Notes: generated by a model from the sequence alone, not told the origin. DNA of 64,000 nt from PALSA-894 sp034669145 (GCA_034669145.1 JAXDNY010000281.1:62001-126000); one strand, 5' to 3'. Numbered from the stretch's first letter, positions 43,835 through 52,644 are shown. A program made the numbers and translations.

Positions 43835-45482
43835 ACAACACGTACGATCCACGGAGCGTCGTTGCGCGATCTATACCCGCAAGTCCTCCGAGGAAGGGCT
43901 GGAGCAGGACTTCAACTCGCTCCATGCGCAGCGCGAGGCCTGCGAGGCCTACATCAAGAGCCAGAAGCATGAGGGGTGGCGCCTGGTCGCCACCCCCTAT
44001 GATGACGGTGGGTACTCCGGCGGTTCAATCGAGCGGCCGGCACTCGCCCAGCTAATGGCAGATATTAAAGGCCTGCTCATCGACGTGGTGGTGGTCTACA
44101 AGGTCGACCGCCTGACCCGGTCGCTCACGGATTTTGCCAAGATCGTCGAGGTGTTCGACGCCCAACGCGTCTCGTTCGTGTCGGTGACCCAGCAGTTCAA
44201 CACCACCTCGTCGATGGGTCGGCTGACACTGAATGTGCTGCTGTCGTTTGCCCAGTTCGAACGCGAGGTCACCGGGGAGCGGATTCGGGACAAGATCGCG
44301 GCTTCCAAGCAGAAGGGGCTCTGGATGGGCGGCTTCGTGCCGATCGGTTACCGGGCGAAGGACCGCACACTCATAATACACGAAGAGGAGGCCGAGACTG
44401 TCCGCACCCTGTTCCGGCTCTACCTCCAGTACGGCAGCGTCCTGAAGGTCACCGAGGAACTCATCCGTCGCGGCGTGCGGACCCGGCCCTATCGCTCCGC
44501 CAACAACAAGGCCTTCGGCAACCGGCCGTTTAGCCGGGGCCATATTTACGCGCTCCTCGCCAATCCGATCTACATCGGCAAGATCGCACATCGCGGCGTG
44601 CAGCATGATGGCCAGCACGCCGCGATCATCGACCAGAAGACCTGGGAGGCGACCCAAAGTCAGCTCGCCCGCAATGCGCACGGTCATGACGTCCGGATCC
44701 GCGCCAACAAACCGAACCTGCTGGCCGGGCTCATTGTCGATGCGCAGGGCCGGACATTCGTCAGCTCCCACACGGTGAAGAACGGCAAGCGCTATCGATA
44801 CTACGTTGCGCCATCGGATAGTCACCAGGCGGGACAGCCACAGCGCCGGACATCGCTGCGGCTGCCGGCCCATGACATCGAGCGGCTGGTCATCGACGAG
44901 CTGGTTGCCTTCTTCACCCACCAAGGCCGCATCATCGAAGCGCTAGCGCCGTTCCAGCTCGATGCTTCGCAGCTGAAGGACGCTCTTACGGCCGCCGCTC
45001 GCTTCGCCGCTGCTCTCGCGAGCTCCACCGAGCACAAGCGAGCGGTCTTGCTGACGGTGGTGCGCGCCGCTCGCATCGGAGACAGCCAGCTCGAGATCGA
45101 CGTCAAGCTGGGCGCACTCGTCGCCGATACCGATATCCCCCGGATCACGGAGGCTGACCAAACGCAGACCTTAAGTGTCGCCATGGCGCTGCGCCGCGAC
45201 GCCCGAGGTGAGACCAAGATCGCGATCGCCGGAGCTGAGCCACTTGAGCCGGCGCACGCCAGCGGAACACTCGGCTCCCGCATCGCACGTGGCTACCTCT
45301 GGTTCGAGGAAATCTGCAGCGGCCACACAGCCCGCGTCCAGGATATCGCCCGACGCGAAGGCGTCACCGACCGCTACGTCAGCCGACTGATGGAATACGC
45401 GCTGCTGCCGCCGGCAGAGGTCGAGCGAATCCTCAAAGGCGGGGGCAGTGAAGAGCCCAGAGATGACCTGCTTTGGAAGTGA
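43827..45482 (+). CDS. Large serine recombinase
   Basis: A 551-residue site-specific recombinase. The resolvase domain holds CAIYTRKSSEEG with the nucleophile serine near residue 20, SLHAQREACEAYI, and VYKVDRLTRSLTDF, with the long E helix leading to the recombinase domain (PIGYRAKDRTLIIHEEEAETVRTLF) and a zinc-ribbon-less C-terminal region. GTG 43827 is chosen for GGGGGAGG six bases upstream and because the family begins right there; the frame is open earlier. Probably the integrase of the surrounding element. No attachment site core is recognised. Confidence 0.93.
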   Translation: MPEQHVRSTERRCAIYTRKSSEEGLEQDFNSLHAQREACEAYIKSQKHEGWRLVATPYDDGGYSGGSIERPALAQLMADIKGLLIDVVVVYKVDRLTRSLTDFAKIVEVFDAQRVSFVSVTQQFNTTSSMGRLTLNVLLSFAQFEREVTGERIRDKIAASKQKGLWMGGFVPIGYRAKDRTLIIHEEEAETVRTLFRLYLQYGSVLKVTEELIRRGVRTRPYRSANNKAFGNRPFSRGHIYALLANPIYIGKIAHRGVQHDGQHAAIIDQKTWEATQSQLARNAHGHDVRIRANKPNLLAGLIVDAQGRTFVSSHTVKNGKRYRYYVAPSDSHQAGQPQRRTSLRLPAHDIERLVIDELVAFFTHQGRIIEALAPFQLDASQLKDALTAAARFAAALASSTEHKRAVLLTVVRAARIGDSQLEIDVKLGALVADTDIPRITEADQTQTLSVAMALRRDARGETKIAIAGAEPLEPAHASGTLGSRIARGYLWFEEICSGHTARVQDIARREGVTDRYVSRLMEYALLPPAEVERILKGGGSEEPRDDLLWK

Positions 45483-45700
45483 CCGGTTCAGCGGTCAATC
45501 GCCGCAGTGCGAGCTGTGATGGGTCGGCAATTCCCTAAATGCGAACACTAGGCGAACGTCTTTCGACTACGCGCCCATCCCAAAATAGGATATCTCTGGA
45601 ACGCAGTCGGGTGAGTTTTCGGCATAACAGCCTCACTTCCTGAACCTGCTCGGTTAAGGCGACGGAGCACGTCGGTGACTGGCGATAGCATCGATTGCGT

Positions 45701-46108
45701 ATGCAGGCACATGCGATGATTTCCAAGACCATCAAATGGTTGAGTTACGGCCTGGTTGGTATGTTGCTTTATGGATATTTCAGCAGCGTTTCTCGTAAAG
45801 AAGAAACGAAGAGACCAGCGCTGGACTTCTCGCGTCCAATTTTTACTGAAGATGGTGCGCAGGTGTGTCCCCAAGGACTGATGTTCGATCTACGTCAGAA
45901 TGGTGGAATACGCGCCCTTCAAGACGCTGAGCTGTCGATCGTCGGACGAGCAGAAAAATTTGAGAGGATCGGGTGTCAGGCTTTGACAGGCGGGCTACGC
46001 GTGTACGCACGGCGGATGACAGGTATGTTTGATGGATATGTTTCCGTCAGCCTTTCACCTGCGATGGACCAAGCGCTTTTCACGCGTGAGTTCAATCTCA
46101 AGAACTGA
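45701..46108 (+). CDS. Uncharacterised membrane-anchored protein
   Basis: A ~135-residue protein that I do not recognise. One N-terminal hydrophobic segment (WLSYGLVGMLLYGYF) would anchor it, leaving ~110 residues outside the membrane, with two cysteines (VCPQGL, IGCQAL). ATG 45701 is used, although a TTG six bases earlier and an ATG at 45716 exist. It stands alone after the recombinase gene and is followed after 2 bases by a possible 54-codon frame. No function proposed. Confidence 0.6.
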   Translation: MQAHAMISKTIKWLSYGLVGMLLYGYFSSVSRKEETKRPALDFSRPIFTEDGAQVCPQGLMFDLRQNGGIRALQDAELSIVGRAEKFERIGCQALTGGLRVYARRMTGMFDGYVSVSLSPAMDQALFTREFNLKN

Positions 46109-46110
46109 TC

Positions 46111-46275
46111 ATGGCAGCCGCGGCTGATCGCGTATTTTTTGATCAGGAAACGCTTTTACGAGCTTGTACCGGATTAGAATCGTGCAAGGGCTTGCTCCGC
46201 GAACATCTCGATATCGACCGGCCAATGTCATCCTATGGCTTTCCAGTTCAGCGGCCTCGACCGCACCCTCCATAG
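46111..46275 (+). CDS. Possible small protein, 54 residues
   Basis: A short frame from ATG 46111, two bases after the stop of the previous gene (TGATCATG), encoding ADRVFFDQETLLRACTGLES and a proline-rich end. Position suggests translational coupling, but no family match or ribosome site supports it. It may be non-coding or a truncated gene. The next 260 bases up to the RHH-like gene show nothing. Confidence 0.35.
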   Translation: MAAAADRVFFDQETLLRACTGLESCKGLLREHLDIDRPMSSYGFPVQRPRPHPP

Positions 46276-46535
46276 TGCGCGCGAAACTTCACCGCCATCC
46301 GCGGGCGAGGAAATCGACGCTTATTCAGCCGGCGGCGCACAGCGACAGAGTGCACAAGATCTAGCGGCTTTCAGTGCCCCGAGTATCTCGTTGTGTATCA
46401 ACGGTCCTCCATGATCGTCGCCGCCTAGTCGCGGTCGGGAATATTCTTGGGCCCGAAATTGGTCACAAGGTTTTTTCAGCACTAGCCGAGCCGGATGAAA
46501 GCGGGCTTTGTCGGGGCCAACGACGCCGAATGCCC

Positions 46536-47033
46536 TCAAGGCATCCCGTGGGTCTTCAAGCGGTCGCGCATGGCTTTCAAAAAGGCTTCCTGCTCCCGCG
46601 CCATTGTTGATTCAGCAGGTCCCTGAGAATCGTTCGGAGCTTGGTGAGTGGACGCTGATCCTAACCCCATATCGACCGGGCGGCGGATCGCCTCGGCACC
46701 AGACGACTTGACCCGCGCCTCGTTTCCGACCTCCTCGGAAGCATCAATGCGGGTGTCAGGGGTTGTATGAAGGCTAGGGCTGGCTGATGCGGCTTTCAGC
46801 AGCGGCTCTTCTTGTCGAGACACAGGTGGGCCTCCCGCCGGTGCAGGAGTCCCTGTCACCTGATTGACGATGCGTCGGATGGATTCTGCTCGCGTTGGAG
46901 TCCCGTTCGACAGAGACCACCGGTCGATGTTCGCGATTTCGGACAGGCTCCACCGGGGGCTGATCTGCATCCCAGATCCACTCGCCTTTGGGCGACCCCG
47001 CCGTCTGTTTTCTCTATTGCTAGAGCGCGTCAT
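46536..47033 (-). CDS. Ribbon-helix-helix-like protein with long tail
   Basis: A ~165-residue protein. After a basic start (RSSNRENRRRGRPK) comes ISPRWSLSEIANIDRWSLSN and TPTRAESIRRIVNQV, which fits an RHH fold (strand, helix A, turn, helix B) of the CopG/plasmid type. The remainder is low-complexity Ser/Pro/Ala and ends in an amphipathic helix. ATG 47031-47033 follows GGTGAG. Direct repeats TGACATCA(ATAA) lie just upstream at 47073, 47137 and 47183 and could be its operator. Function is inferred from the fold-like pattern. Confidence 0.6.
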   Translation of the reverse strand: MTRSSNRENRRRGRPKASGSGMQISPRWSLSEIANIDRWSLSNGTPTRAESIRRIVNQVTGTPAPAGGPPVSRQEEPLLKAASASPSLHTTPDTRIDASEEVGNEARVKSSGAEAIRRPVDMGLGSASTHQAPNDSQGPAESTMAREQEAFLKAMRDRLKTHGMP

Positions 47034-47728
47034 GACCTGCTCACCTATCGCAAGCTTCGCGTTGAAAAGTACTGACATCAATAAATCATCTTGCGGGCAA
47101 GGCTTTTTAATGACGTCCGCCGGAGAGAGATCAGGGTGACATCAATAATTTTAAGTAACTGTAATAACTGCGTTTACATTATTGACATCACCAGACTCGC
47201 GGGACGGGAAAGCATCCCCCCGCCCCGAACGCCCAAGCGCTCTTGCGCGCCCGCCAGTAACCTCATAACAGGGCATACAGGGCTTTATTGCAAATATTAA
47301 GATTATGTTCCAGAAACCCCGCCGACCGCGTCTCAGTCCGGCCCAATAAAATCAATGCCTTAGAAAATTTCTCAAGCCTATTTATTTATTCTAAGCCATT
47401 GAAATTGTTCAACTGGAAATTAGCAAATATTGTTCCATATTGCAGGGGACAAAATCCTTTGGAAAAACCTTTCTGAAGTTCGGCGCGTTTGCTGATTAGA
47501 TTTCAAAAGTCGCTGCGGCACAGCGCTCAAATTCATCAAAGGTTTTTCAATGGCCCGCAGCAATGCGCTCAAGAATGGACCTCAGAACCGAACTGCCAAA
47601 GCTGCCTTGGAGAAACCGGATCTGAAATGCCGGCCTGTACGCGACAGTTTCGTCGCAGAGAAAAAGTAGGTCGCAAAACGCGGCCAAAAGCGCCGAAAAT
47701 TGCAGATGAGCAAGAGTCGCAGACTACG
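47034..47728. other. AT-rich intergenic region with TGACATCA direct repeats
   Basis: Nearly 700 bases lower in GC than the surroundings. TGACATCAATAA occurs at 47073-47084 and 47137-47148, and TGACATCA again at 47183-47190, all in the same orientation, upstream of the RHH-like gene. A 39-codon frame at 47550-47669 is not convincing. The right end abuts the tRNA-Ser 3' end. It may be the insertion junction of the island. Confidence 0.55.
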
Positions 47729-47818
47729 TGGCGGAGGGAGTGGGATTCGAACCCACGATACGGTTTCCCGTATACACGCTTTCCAAGCGAGCGCCTTCAG
47801 CCACTCGGCCATCCCTCC
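47729..47818 (-). tRNA. tRNA-Ser (anticodon GGA)
   Basis: A 90-base minus-strand tRNA with the long variable arm of tRNA-Ser. It begins GGAGGGATGGCCGAGTGG, has anticodon loop CTTGGAAAG (GGA), a variable arm TATACGGGAAACCGTAT, T-arm GGGTTCGAATCCC and an encoded CCA end. The 3' end faces the AT-rich, island side. Confidence 0.95.
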
Positions 47819-48066
47819 GGCTGGTCCGTCTTGTGAAGGTCCGCGCGGCGTTTTTCAAGGTCGGAAACGGGCAGCGGCGCCTTTGCGCCCCTCCAACGGC
47901 CGGCTGCGCTGGACGGGCCGCTTCGGCAGTCCGCACCGACGCGGAAGGGCCGGTCCGGCGCGTTCGCCCGAACCCCGCCCGCCGACGCTGCGCAATTGAA
48001 CCGGGCGCTGCGCCGGAGTAAGCGGATGGCGCCGGCGCCGGCGCCCATCCCGACAATGAGCTCCCC

Positions 48067-48387
48067 ATGATCCGCTTTGTCTTCCGTTTTATCGGCCTCT
48101 GGATCCTGGCGGCTGGGTTCGTAGCGCTGGTGCGCGACGGCACCAAGTCGATCGCCGGCAATGCGATCTTCGTTACTTCGCTGACTGACGACTGGACCAA
48201 CATCCACAACAGCAGCCTGGATGCCTTCAGATCGTTCGTGGAGCGCTATGGTGGCGCGTCCGCGTGGGAGGTTTTGTCGCTTTATTTGCTGGCGAGGCCG
48301 ACCTGGCTGGTGCTCGGCATCATCGGGTCGATTTTCATCCTCCTTGGCCGCAAGAAAAAGCCGCTGATCGGCTACGGGCGCGACTGA
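48067..48387 (+). CDS. Small two-TM membrane protein
   Basis: A 106-residue protein with two hydrophobic segments, FIGLWILAAGFVAL near the N terminus and TWLVLGIIGSIFILLG near the C terminus, and a basic end (RKKKPLIGYGRD). A loop of about 60 residues connects them. I do not know the family, but such proteins are common in Rhizobiales core genomes. ATG 48067 is the only good start. It stands between tRNA-Ser and msrA on the plus strand. Confidence 0.65.
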   Translation: MIRFVFRFIGLWILAAGFVALVRDGTKSIAGNAIFVTSLTDDWTNIHNSSLDAFRSFVERYGGASAWEVLSLYLLARPTWLVLGIIGSIFILLGRKKKPLIGYGRD

Positions 48388-48515
48388 TACCCCCAAACTG
48401 CTCGCGGCCGCGTGATGATGGAAACGTCCGGGGCAGGCGGATGTGACGGTGCGACTCCGTGCGGAATGTGCGGGTTGTGCTTATATTGGCTTCAGCGAGA
48501 CCTCAGGAGGTTGCG

Positions 48516-49175
48516 ATGTTCATGTTCAGGAAGAAGCTGGAAATGCCGTCCGCCGCCGACGCCCTGCCGGGGCGCGCGAGCCCGATCCCGACCGCCGCCA
48601 ATCATTTCGTGCTGAAGCGCCCGCTCAAACGGCCGTATCCGGCCGGCTTGGAAACTGCGATCTTTGGACTGGGCTGCTTCTGGGGCGCCGAGCGCGTGTT
48701 CTGGAAGCTGGGCGAGGGCATCCATACGACCGCGGTCGGCTATGCGGGTGGGGTCACGCCGAACCCCACCTACGAGGAAGTCTGTTCCGGCCGCACCGGC
48801 CACAACGAGGTGGTCCTGGTGGTCTACGACCCGGCCAAGCTCACTTACGACACATTGCTGAAGACCTTCTGGGAGAACCACGACCCGACCCAGGGCATGC
48901 GCCAGGGTAACGACGTGGGCACCCAGTACCGCTCGGGCATCTATGTGACGACGCCTGAGCAGCGCAAGGCAGCCGAGGCCTCCAAAGAGGTGTACGAGAA
49001 AGCGCTCGCGGCCGGGCGCTATGGGGCGATCACGACGGAAATCGCGGACGCGGGCGAGTTCTATTTCGCCGAGGACTATCACCAGCAATATCTCGCCAAG
49101 AACCCGATGGGCTACTGCGGTCTCGGCGGCACCGGCGTGAGCTGCCCGATCGGCACGGGTGTCGCAGCCGCTTGA
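48516..49175 (+). CDS. msrA: Peptide-methionine (S)-S-oxide reductase MsrA
   Basis: A 219-residue MsrA, which reduces oxidised methionine in proteins using thioredoxin. The catalytic cysteine is C54 in FGLGCFWGAER, followed by GYAGG, YEEVCSGRTGHNE and HDPTQ; recycling cysteines are in the C-terminal GYCGLGGTGVSCP. The N-terminal ~40 residues extend beyond the E. coli core but are usual in this group. ATG 48516 follows CAGGAGG. A terminator hairpin comes right after the stop. Confidence 0.95.
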   Translation: MFMFRKKLEMPSAADALPGRASPIPTAANHFVLKRPLKRPYPAGLETAIFGLGCFWGAERVFWKLGEGIHTTAVGYAGGVTPNPTYEEVCSGRTGHNEVVLVVYDPAKLTYDTLLKTFWENHDPTQGMRQGNDVGTQYRSGIYVTTPEQRKAAEASKEVYEKALAAGRYGAITTEIADAGEFYFAEDYHQQYLAKNPMGYCGLGGTGVSCPIGTGVAAA

Positions 49176-49197
49176 CGCGCCGTCCGGATGACATTGC

Positions 49198-49224
49198 GAG
49201 GGGCGCCTGCGCCCCTCTTTTTTT
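49198..49224 (+). terminator. Rho-independent terminator after msrA
   Basis: GAGGGGCGC / GCGCCCCTC stem with a 2-base loop, followed by seven T residues; 23 bases after the msrA stop. Confidence 0.88.
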
Positions 49225-49271
49225 GTCATCGCGCCGGGGTATGGTCGCGCGATCGACAGAGGCAAAAATCC

Positions 49272-49790
49272 ATGAAACCGGCCGAACGCGTCATCGAGTT
49301 CATCATCTTCAACAGCCGCTGGCTGATGGCGCCGTTCTATCTCGGTCTCGTGGTCGCGCTGCTGGTCCTGTTGTTTCACTTCGGCGTCGGCCTGTTCGAG
49401 TTCATCCTGCATGCGCGCGGAGCAGGCGAATCCTACATCACGCTCGGCGTGCTTGGCCTCGTCGATCTGACGCTCACCGGCAGCCTGATCCTGATTGTGA
49501 TCTTTTCCGGCTACGAGAATTTCGTCTCGAAGATCAACGCCGCTGAGCATCCGGACTGGCCGGATTGGCTTGCCAAGGTCGATTTCGCCGGGCTGAAGCA
49601 GAAGCTGATGGCCTCGATCGTGGCGATCTCCGCGATCCAGGTGCTCAAGGCCTTCATGAATCTGGACAAATATCCCGATACGAACAGGCTCGCCTGGCTG
49701 GTCGGCATCCACATGGTGTTCGTGGTGTCGACGCTGATGCTGGCGATCTCGGATCGCGTCGGCGAGGGGGCGAAAGACAAGGAGCACTGA
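49272..49790 (+). CDS. YqhA-family (UPF0114) inner membrane protein
   Basis: A 172-residue protein of the YqhA/TIGR00645 family with about four hydrophobic segments (WLMAPFYLGLVVALLVLLF, YITLGVLGLVDLTLTGSLILIVIF, LMASIVAISAIQVL, MVFVVSTLMLAI). The conserved FESRWLL-type start appears as FNSRWLMAPFYLGL and the YENFVSK motif follows the second pair. Function is unknown. ATG 49272 is preferred over 49188 because the family begins there. Its stop lies 11 bases from the end of the convergent efp gene. Confidence 0.88.
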   Translation: MKPAERVIEFIIFNSRWLMAPFYLGLVVALLVLLFHFGVGLFEFILHARGAGESYITLGVLGLVDLTLTGSLILIVIFSGYENFVSKINAAEHPDWPDWLAKVDFAGLKQKLMASIVAISAIQVLKAFMNLDKYPDTNRLAWLVGIHMVFVVSTLMLAISDRVGEGAKDKEH

Positions 49791-49801
49791 GCGCCGGAAA
49801 C

Positions 49802-50368
49802 TCAGTCCTTCGCGCGCTCCACGTAGCTCCCGTCCGCCGTCATCACCACGATGCGCGTGCCGACCGAGATGAAGGGCGGCACGTTGGTGCGCACGCCGTT
49901 CGACAAGGTCGCGGGCTTGTAGGACGACGACGCGGTCTGCCCCTTCGTGGTCGGCTCGGTGTCGGTGACTTCCAGCGTAACCTTCTGCGGCAGCACGATC
50001 GAGATCGCCCGGCCTTCGTGCATGCTCAGCATCACCTTCATTTCCGGATGCAGGTAGGCCGACTGATCGCCGATGACATCGGACTGCATGGTGATCTGGT
50101 CGTAGTTTTCCATGTTCATGAAGTGAAAGCCGTCGCCGTCCTGATAGAGGAACTGATGCTCGCGTTCCTCCACGGTGGCGCGCTCGACCTGCTCGGTGGT
50201 CTTGTAGCGCTGCTGGGTCTTTACCCCGTCGCTGATCCGGCGCATGTCCACTTGCGTGGTCGGCGTGCCCTTGCCGGGATGGAAACTTTCGGCGTTGAGC
50301 ACGACGTAGAGATTGTTGTCGAGTTCGACGATGTTGCCCTTGCGGAGCGACGAGGCGATGACTTTCAC
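49802..50368 (-). CDS. efp: Elongation factor P
   Basis: A 188-residue EF-P, which rescues ribosomes stalled on polyproline. The start is GTG at 50366-50368, giving VKVIASSLRKGNIVELD, the usual EF-P N terminus; the upstream in-frame ATG would add 20 unrelated residues. The modification loop HPGKGTP carries the target lysine K33, as in E. coli-type EF-P that is beta-lysylated. The C-terminal OB domains end with VGTRIVVMTADGSYVERAKD. epmA is divergent with about 114 bases between starts, and epmB follows it, consistent with lysyl modification. Confidence 0.96.
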   Translation of the reverse strand: MKVIASSLRKGNIVELDNNLYVVLNAESFHPGKGTPTTQVDMRRISDGVKTQQRYKTTEQVERATVEEREHQFLYQDGDGFHFMNMENYDQITMQSDVIGDQSAYLHPEMKVMLSMHEGRAISIVLPQKVTLEVTDTEPTTKGQTASSSYKPATLSNGVRTNVPPFISVGTRIVVMTADGSYVERAKD

Positions 50369-50482
50369 GATGGTTCCTCGATTGTCTGCGGCGGGCCCGA
50401 AACGGCCCGATTTGTCGGGGCGCACCATACTGATCTTGCGCCTGCGCGCCAGTCATTTCGTCGGCGGGCGGGGCAGGGGCGA

Positions 50483-51514
50483 ATGATCGCGTCTCCATGG
50501 TGGGCGCCGCATGTCTATGCCGACCGGCGGCCGTTCCTGCTCGCGCGAAATCGCATGTCAACGGCATTCCGGGCGTGGTTCGGCGCAAAAAACTTCATGG
50601 AGGTCGAGACCGCGATTCTGCAGGCTTCGCCCGGCAACGAGGCGCATCTGCACGCGTTTGCGACCGAGCTCCTTTCGCCGGATGCCTCGAAGACGCGGCT
50701 CTACCTGCACACGTCGCCCGAATTCGCCGCGAAAAAACTGCTTGCGGCCGGTGAACGGCGCCTGTTCACCTTTGCGCGCGTGTTCCGCAACCGCGAGCGC
50801 GGCGCGCTGCATCACCCCGAGTTCACCATGCTGGAATGGTACCGGGCGGATGAGCCGTACGGCGTGCTGATCGGCGATTGCGCCGCGCTGCTGGCGGCCG
50901 CCGCGGAGACCGCCGGGACGAAGAACTTTAGCTTCCGCGGGCGCGAATGCGATCCGTTTGCCGCCCCCGAGCGCTTGACGGTGGCGGAGGCATTCCGGCG
51001 CCATGCCGGCATCGATTTGCTGGTGACGCTTGATGACCGGCAAGCGCTCGCCGCCGCCGCGAAAGGGCAGGGCATTCGCGTCGCCGATGACGACACGTGG
51101 GCCGACGTGTTCAGCCGCGTTTTGGTCGAGCGCATCGAGCCGAATTTGGGAATCGGCCGCGCGACCGTGCTCGACGAATATCCGGTGTCGGAGGCTGCGC
51201 TCGCGCGGCCGACCGCGCATGACCCACGCGTCGCGGAACGCTTCGAGCTCTACATCTGCGGCGTCGAGATCGCCAACGCGTTCGGCGAACTCACCGACCC
51301 GGCCGAGCAGCGCCGCCGCTTCGAGAGCGAGATGGCGGAGAAGCAGCGCGTGCACGGCGAGCGTTATCCGCTCGACGAGGATTTCCTCGCCGCACTCGGC
51401 CACATGCCGCCGGCATCCGGCATCGCGCTCGGATTCGACCGGCTGGTGATGCTCGCAACCGGCGCGCAACGCATCGAACAGGTGCTGTGGACGCCGGTTG
51501 CCGATCCACAGTAG
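50483..51514 (+). CDS. epmA: EF-P lysine lysyltransferase EpmA (PoxA/GenX)
   Basis: A 343-residue truncated class II lysyl-tRNA synthetase that attaches beta-lysine to EF-P instead of tRNA. Motif 2 is FRNRERGALHHPEFTMLEWYRAD, motif 3 is GIALGFDRLVML, and the anticodon-binding domain is missing, as in all EpmA. ATG 50483 begins exactly at the family start; the frame stays open far upstream but reads antisense to efp. epmB follows after 10 bases, so the two are co-transcribed. Confidence 0.95.
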   Translation: MIASPWWAPHVYADRRPFLLARNRMSTAFRAWFGAKNFMEVETAILQASPGNEAHLHAFATELLSPDASKTRLYLHTSPEFAAKKLLAAGERRLFTFARVFRNRERGALHHPEFTMLEWYRADEPYGVLIGDCAALLAAAAETAGTKNFSFRGRECDPFAAPERLTVAEAFRRHAGIDLLVTLDDRQALAAAAKGQGIRVADDDTWADVFSRVLVERIEPNLGIGRATVLDEYPVSEAALARPTAHDPRVAERFELYICGVEIANAFGELTDPAEQRRRFESEMAEKQRVHGERYPLDEDFLAALGHMPPASGIALGFDRLVMLATGAQRIEQVLWTPVADPQ

Positions 51515-51524
51515 ACAGCGTGTC

Positions 51525-52562
51525 ATGACGATCCGCCTCCCATCGGAATTGGTCGCAGCCGGCCTCGCGCCGCGCGAAAAGCTCGCCGATTTGGCGCAAG
51601 TCGCGGCGCGATATGCGGTCGCGATCACGCCCGGAATCGCCGATTTGATCGACCGCGCCGACCCGAACGATCCCCTCGCGCGGCAATTCGTGCCCGACAT
51701 CGAAGAATTGACTACGACACCGGATGAGCGCGCCGATCCGATCGGCGATGACGCTCATTCGCCGGTCAAAGGCGTCGTGCATCGCTATCGCGACCGCGTG
51801 CTGCTCAAGCTCGTGAACGTCTGCGCGGTCTATTGCCGCTTCTGCTTCCGCCGCGAGATGGTCGGACCGGGCAAGCAGATGCTGTCGGCCCAACAGCTCG
51901 ACGCCGCACTCGCCTACATCCGTGCGCATCCCGAAATCTGGGAAGTCATTTTGACCGGCGGCGATCCGCTGGTGCTGTCCGCGCGGCGCCTCGGCGACGT
52001 AATCAAACGCATCGCCGACATCGATCACGTCAAGATCGTCCGCCTGCACACGCGTCTGCCGGTCGTCTCGCCCGAGAAGATCACGCCGTCGTTGGTGCGC
52101 GCGCTGAAAGCGCCCGGCAAGACCACTTACGTCGCGCTGCACGCCAATCATCCGCGCGAGCTGACGTCAGCCGTCCGCGCGGCTATCGCGCGCATCGTCG
52201 ATGCCGGCATTCCGATGGTGAGCCAGTCGGTGCTGCTGCGCGGCGTGAACGACGATGTGAAGACGCTCGAAGCCCTGATGCGCGCCTTCGTCGAATGCCG
52301 CATCAAGCCGTATTACCTGCATCACGCCGACCTTGCGCCGGGCACGTCGCATTTCCGCACCACAATCGAAGAGGGCCAGGCGCTGATGCGCGCGCTGCGC
52401 GGGCGCGTATCGGGTCTCGCTCAGCCGGCTTACGTGCTCGATATCCCCGGCGGCTACGGCAAGGTGCCGGTCGGGCCGGGATATGTCGACATGTGCGCGG
52501 ACGCGGGCGCAGTGGTGGAAGACATTAGCGGGGCGAAGCATCGCTATCGTAGCCCGGATTGA
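51525..52562 (+). CDS. epmB: EF-P beta-lysylation protein EpmB (KamA-like radical SAM)
   Basis: A ~345-residue lysine 2,3-aminomutase-like radical SAM enzyme. The cluster motif is CAVYCRFC (C100, C104, C107), the PLP lysine lies in GGYGKVP near the C terminus, and the TGGDPL and LRGVNDD blocks are present. It converts (S)-alpha-lysine to beta-lysine for EF-P. The third factor, EpmC, is not present in the window. The last codons overlap a REP hairpin, so the 3' end has been invaded or bordered by this repeat family. Confidence 0.93.
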   Translation: MTIRLPSELVAAGLAPREKLADLAQVAARYAVAITPGIADLIDRADPNDPLARQFVPDIEELTTTPDERADPIGDDAHSPVKGVVHRYRDRVLLKLVNVCAVYCRFCFRREMVGPGKQMLSAQQLDAALAYIRAHPEIWEVILTGGDPLVLSARRLGDVIKRIADIDHVKIVRLHTRLPVVSPEKITPSLVRALKAPGKTTYVALHANHPRELTSAVRAAIARIVDAGIPMVSQSVLLRGVNDDVKTLEALMRAFVECRIKPYYLHHADLAPGTSHFRTTIEEGQALMRALRGRVSGLAQPAYVLDIPGGYGKVPVGPGYVDMCADAGAVVEDISGAKHRYRSPD

Positions 52563-52580
52563 GCAAAGCGAAATCCGGGA
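52549..52580. repeat. REP hairpin 1 at the epmB stop
   Basis: GTAGCCCGGATT ... AATCCGGG, an imperfect hairpin that spans the epmB stop codon (TGA 52560-52562). The stem TAGCCCGG-core is shared with the other two copies around the REP-associated transposase. Confidence 0.7.
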
Positions 52581-52587
52581 GTCGTCG

Positions 52588-52619
52588 CCCCGGCTTTCGC
52601 TGCGCTCAAGCCGGGCTAC
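52588..52619. repeat. REP hairpin 2, left of the transposase
   Basis: CCCGGCTTTCGCTGCGCTC followed by AAGCCGGGCTAC, the same stem core as copy 3 to the right of the transposase gene. The pair encloses the RAYT gene. Confidence 0.75.
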
Positions 52620-52644
52620 AAGTCGCTACGACCCGTGAGGCCAG

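Noticed and set aside
44052..44924. 290-codon minus-strand frame
   Set aside because: Antisense to the conserved serine recombinase.
47550..47669. 39-codon frame starting MARSNALKNGPQ
   Set aside because: No family match and no clear ribosome site; kept only as a note.
48023..48049. GGCGCC-rich hairpin upstream of the small membrane protein
   Set aside because: Imperfect, without a T run; likely composition-driven, function unclear.
49565..50482. Long N-terminal extension of epmA
   Set aside because: It is antisense to efp and the yqhA-like gene and has no homology; epmA starts at 50483.
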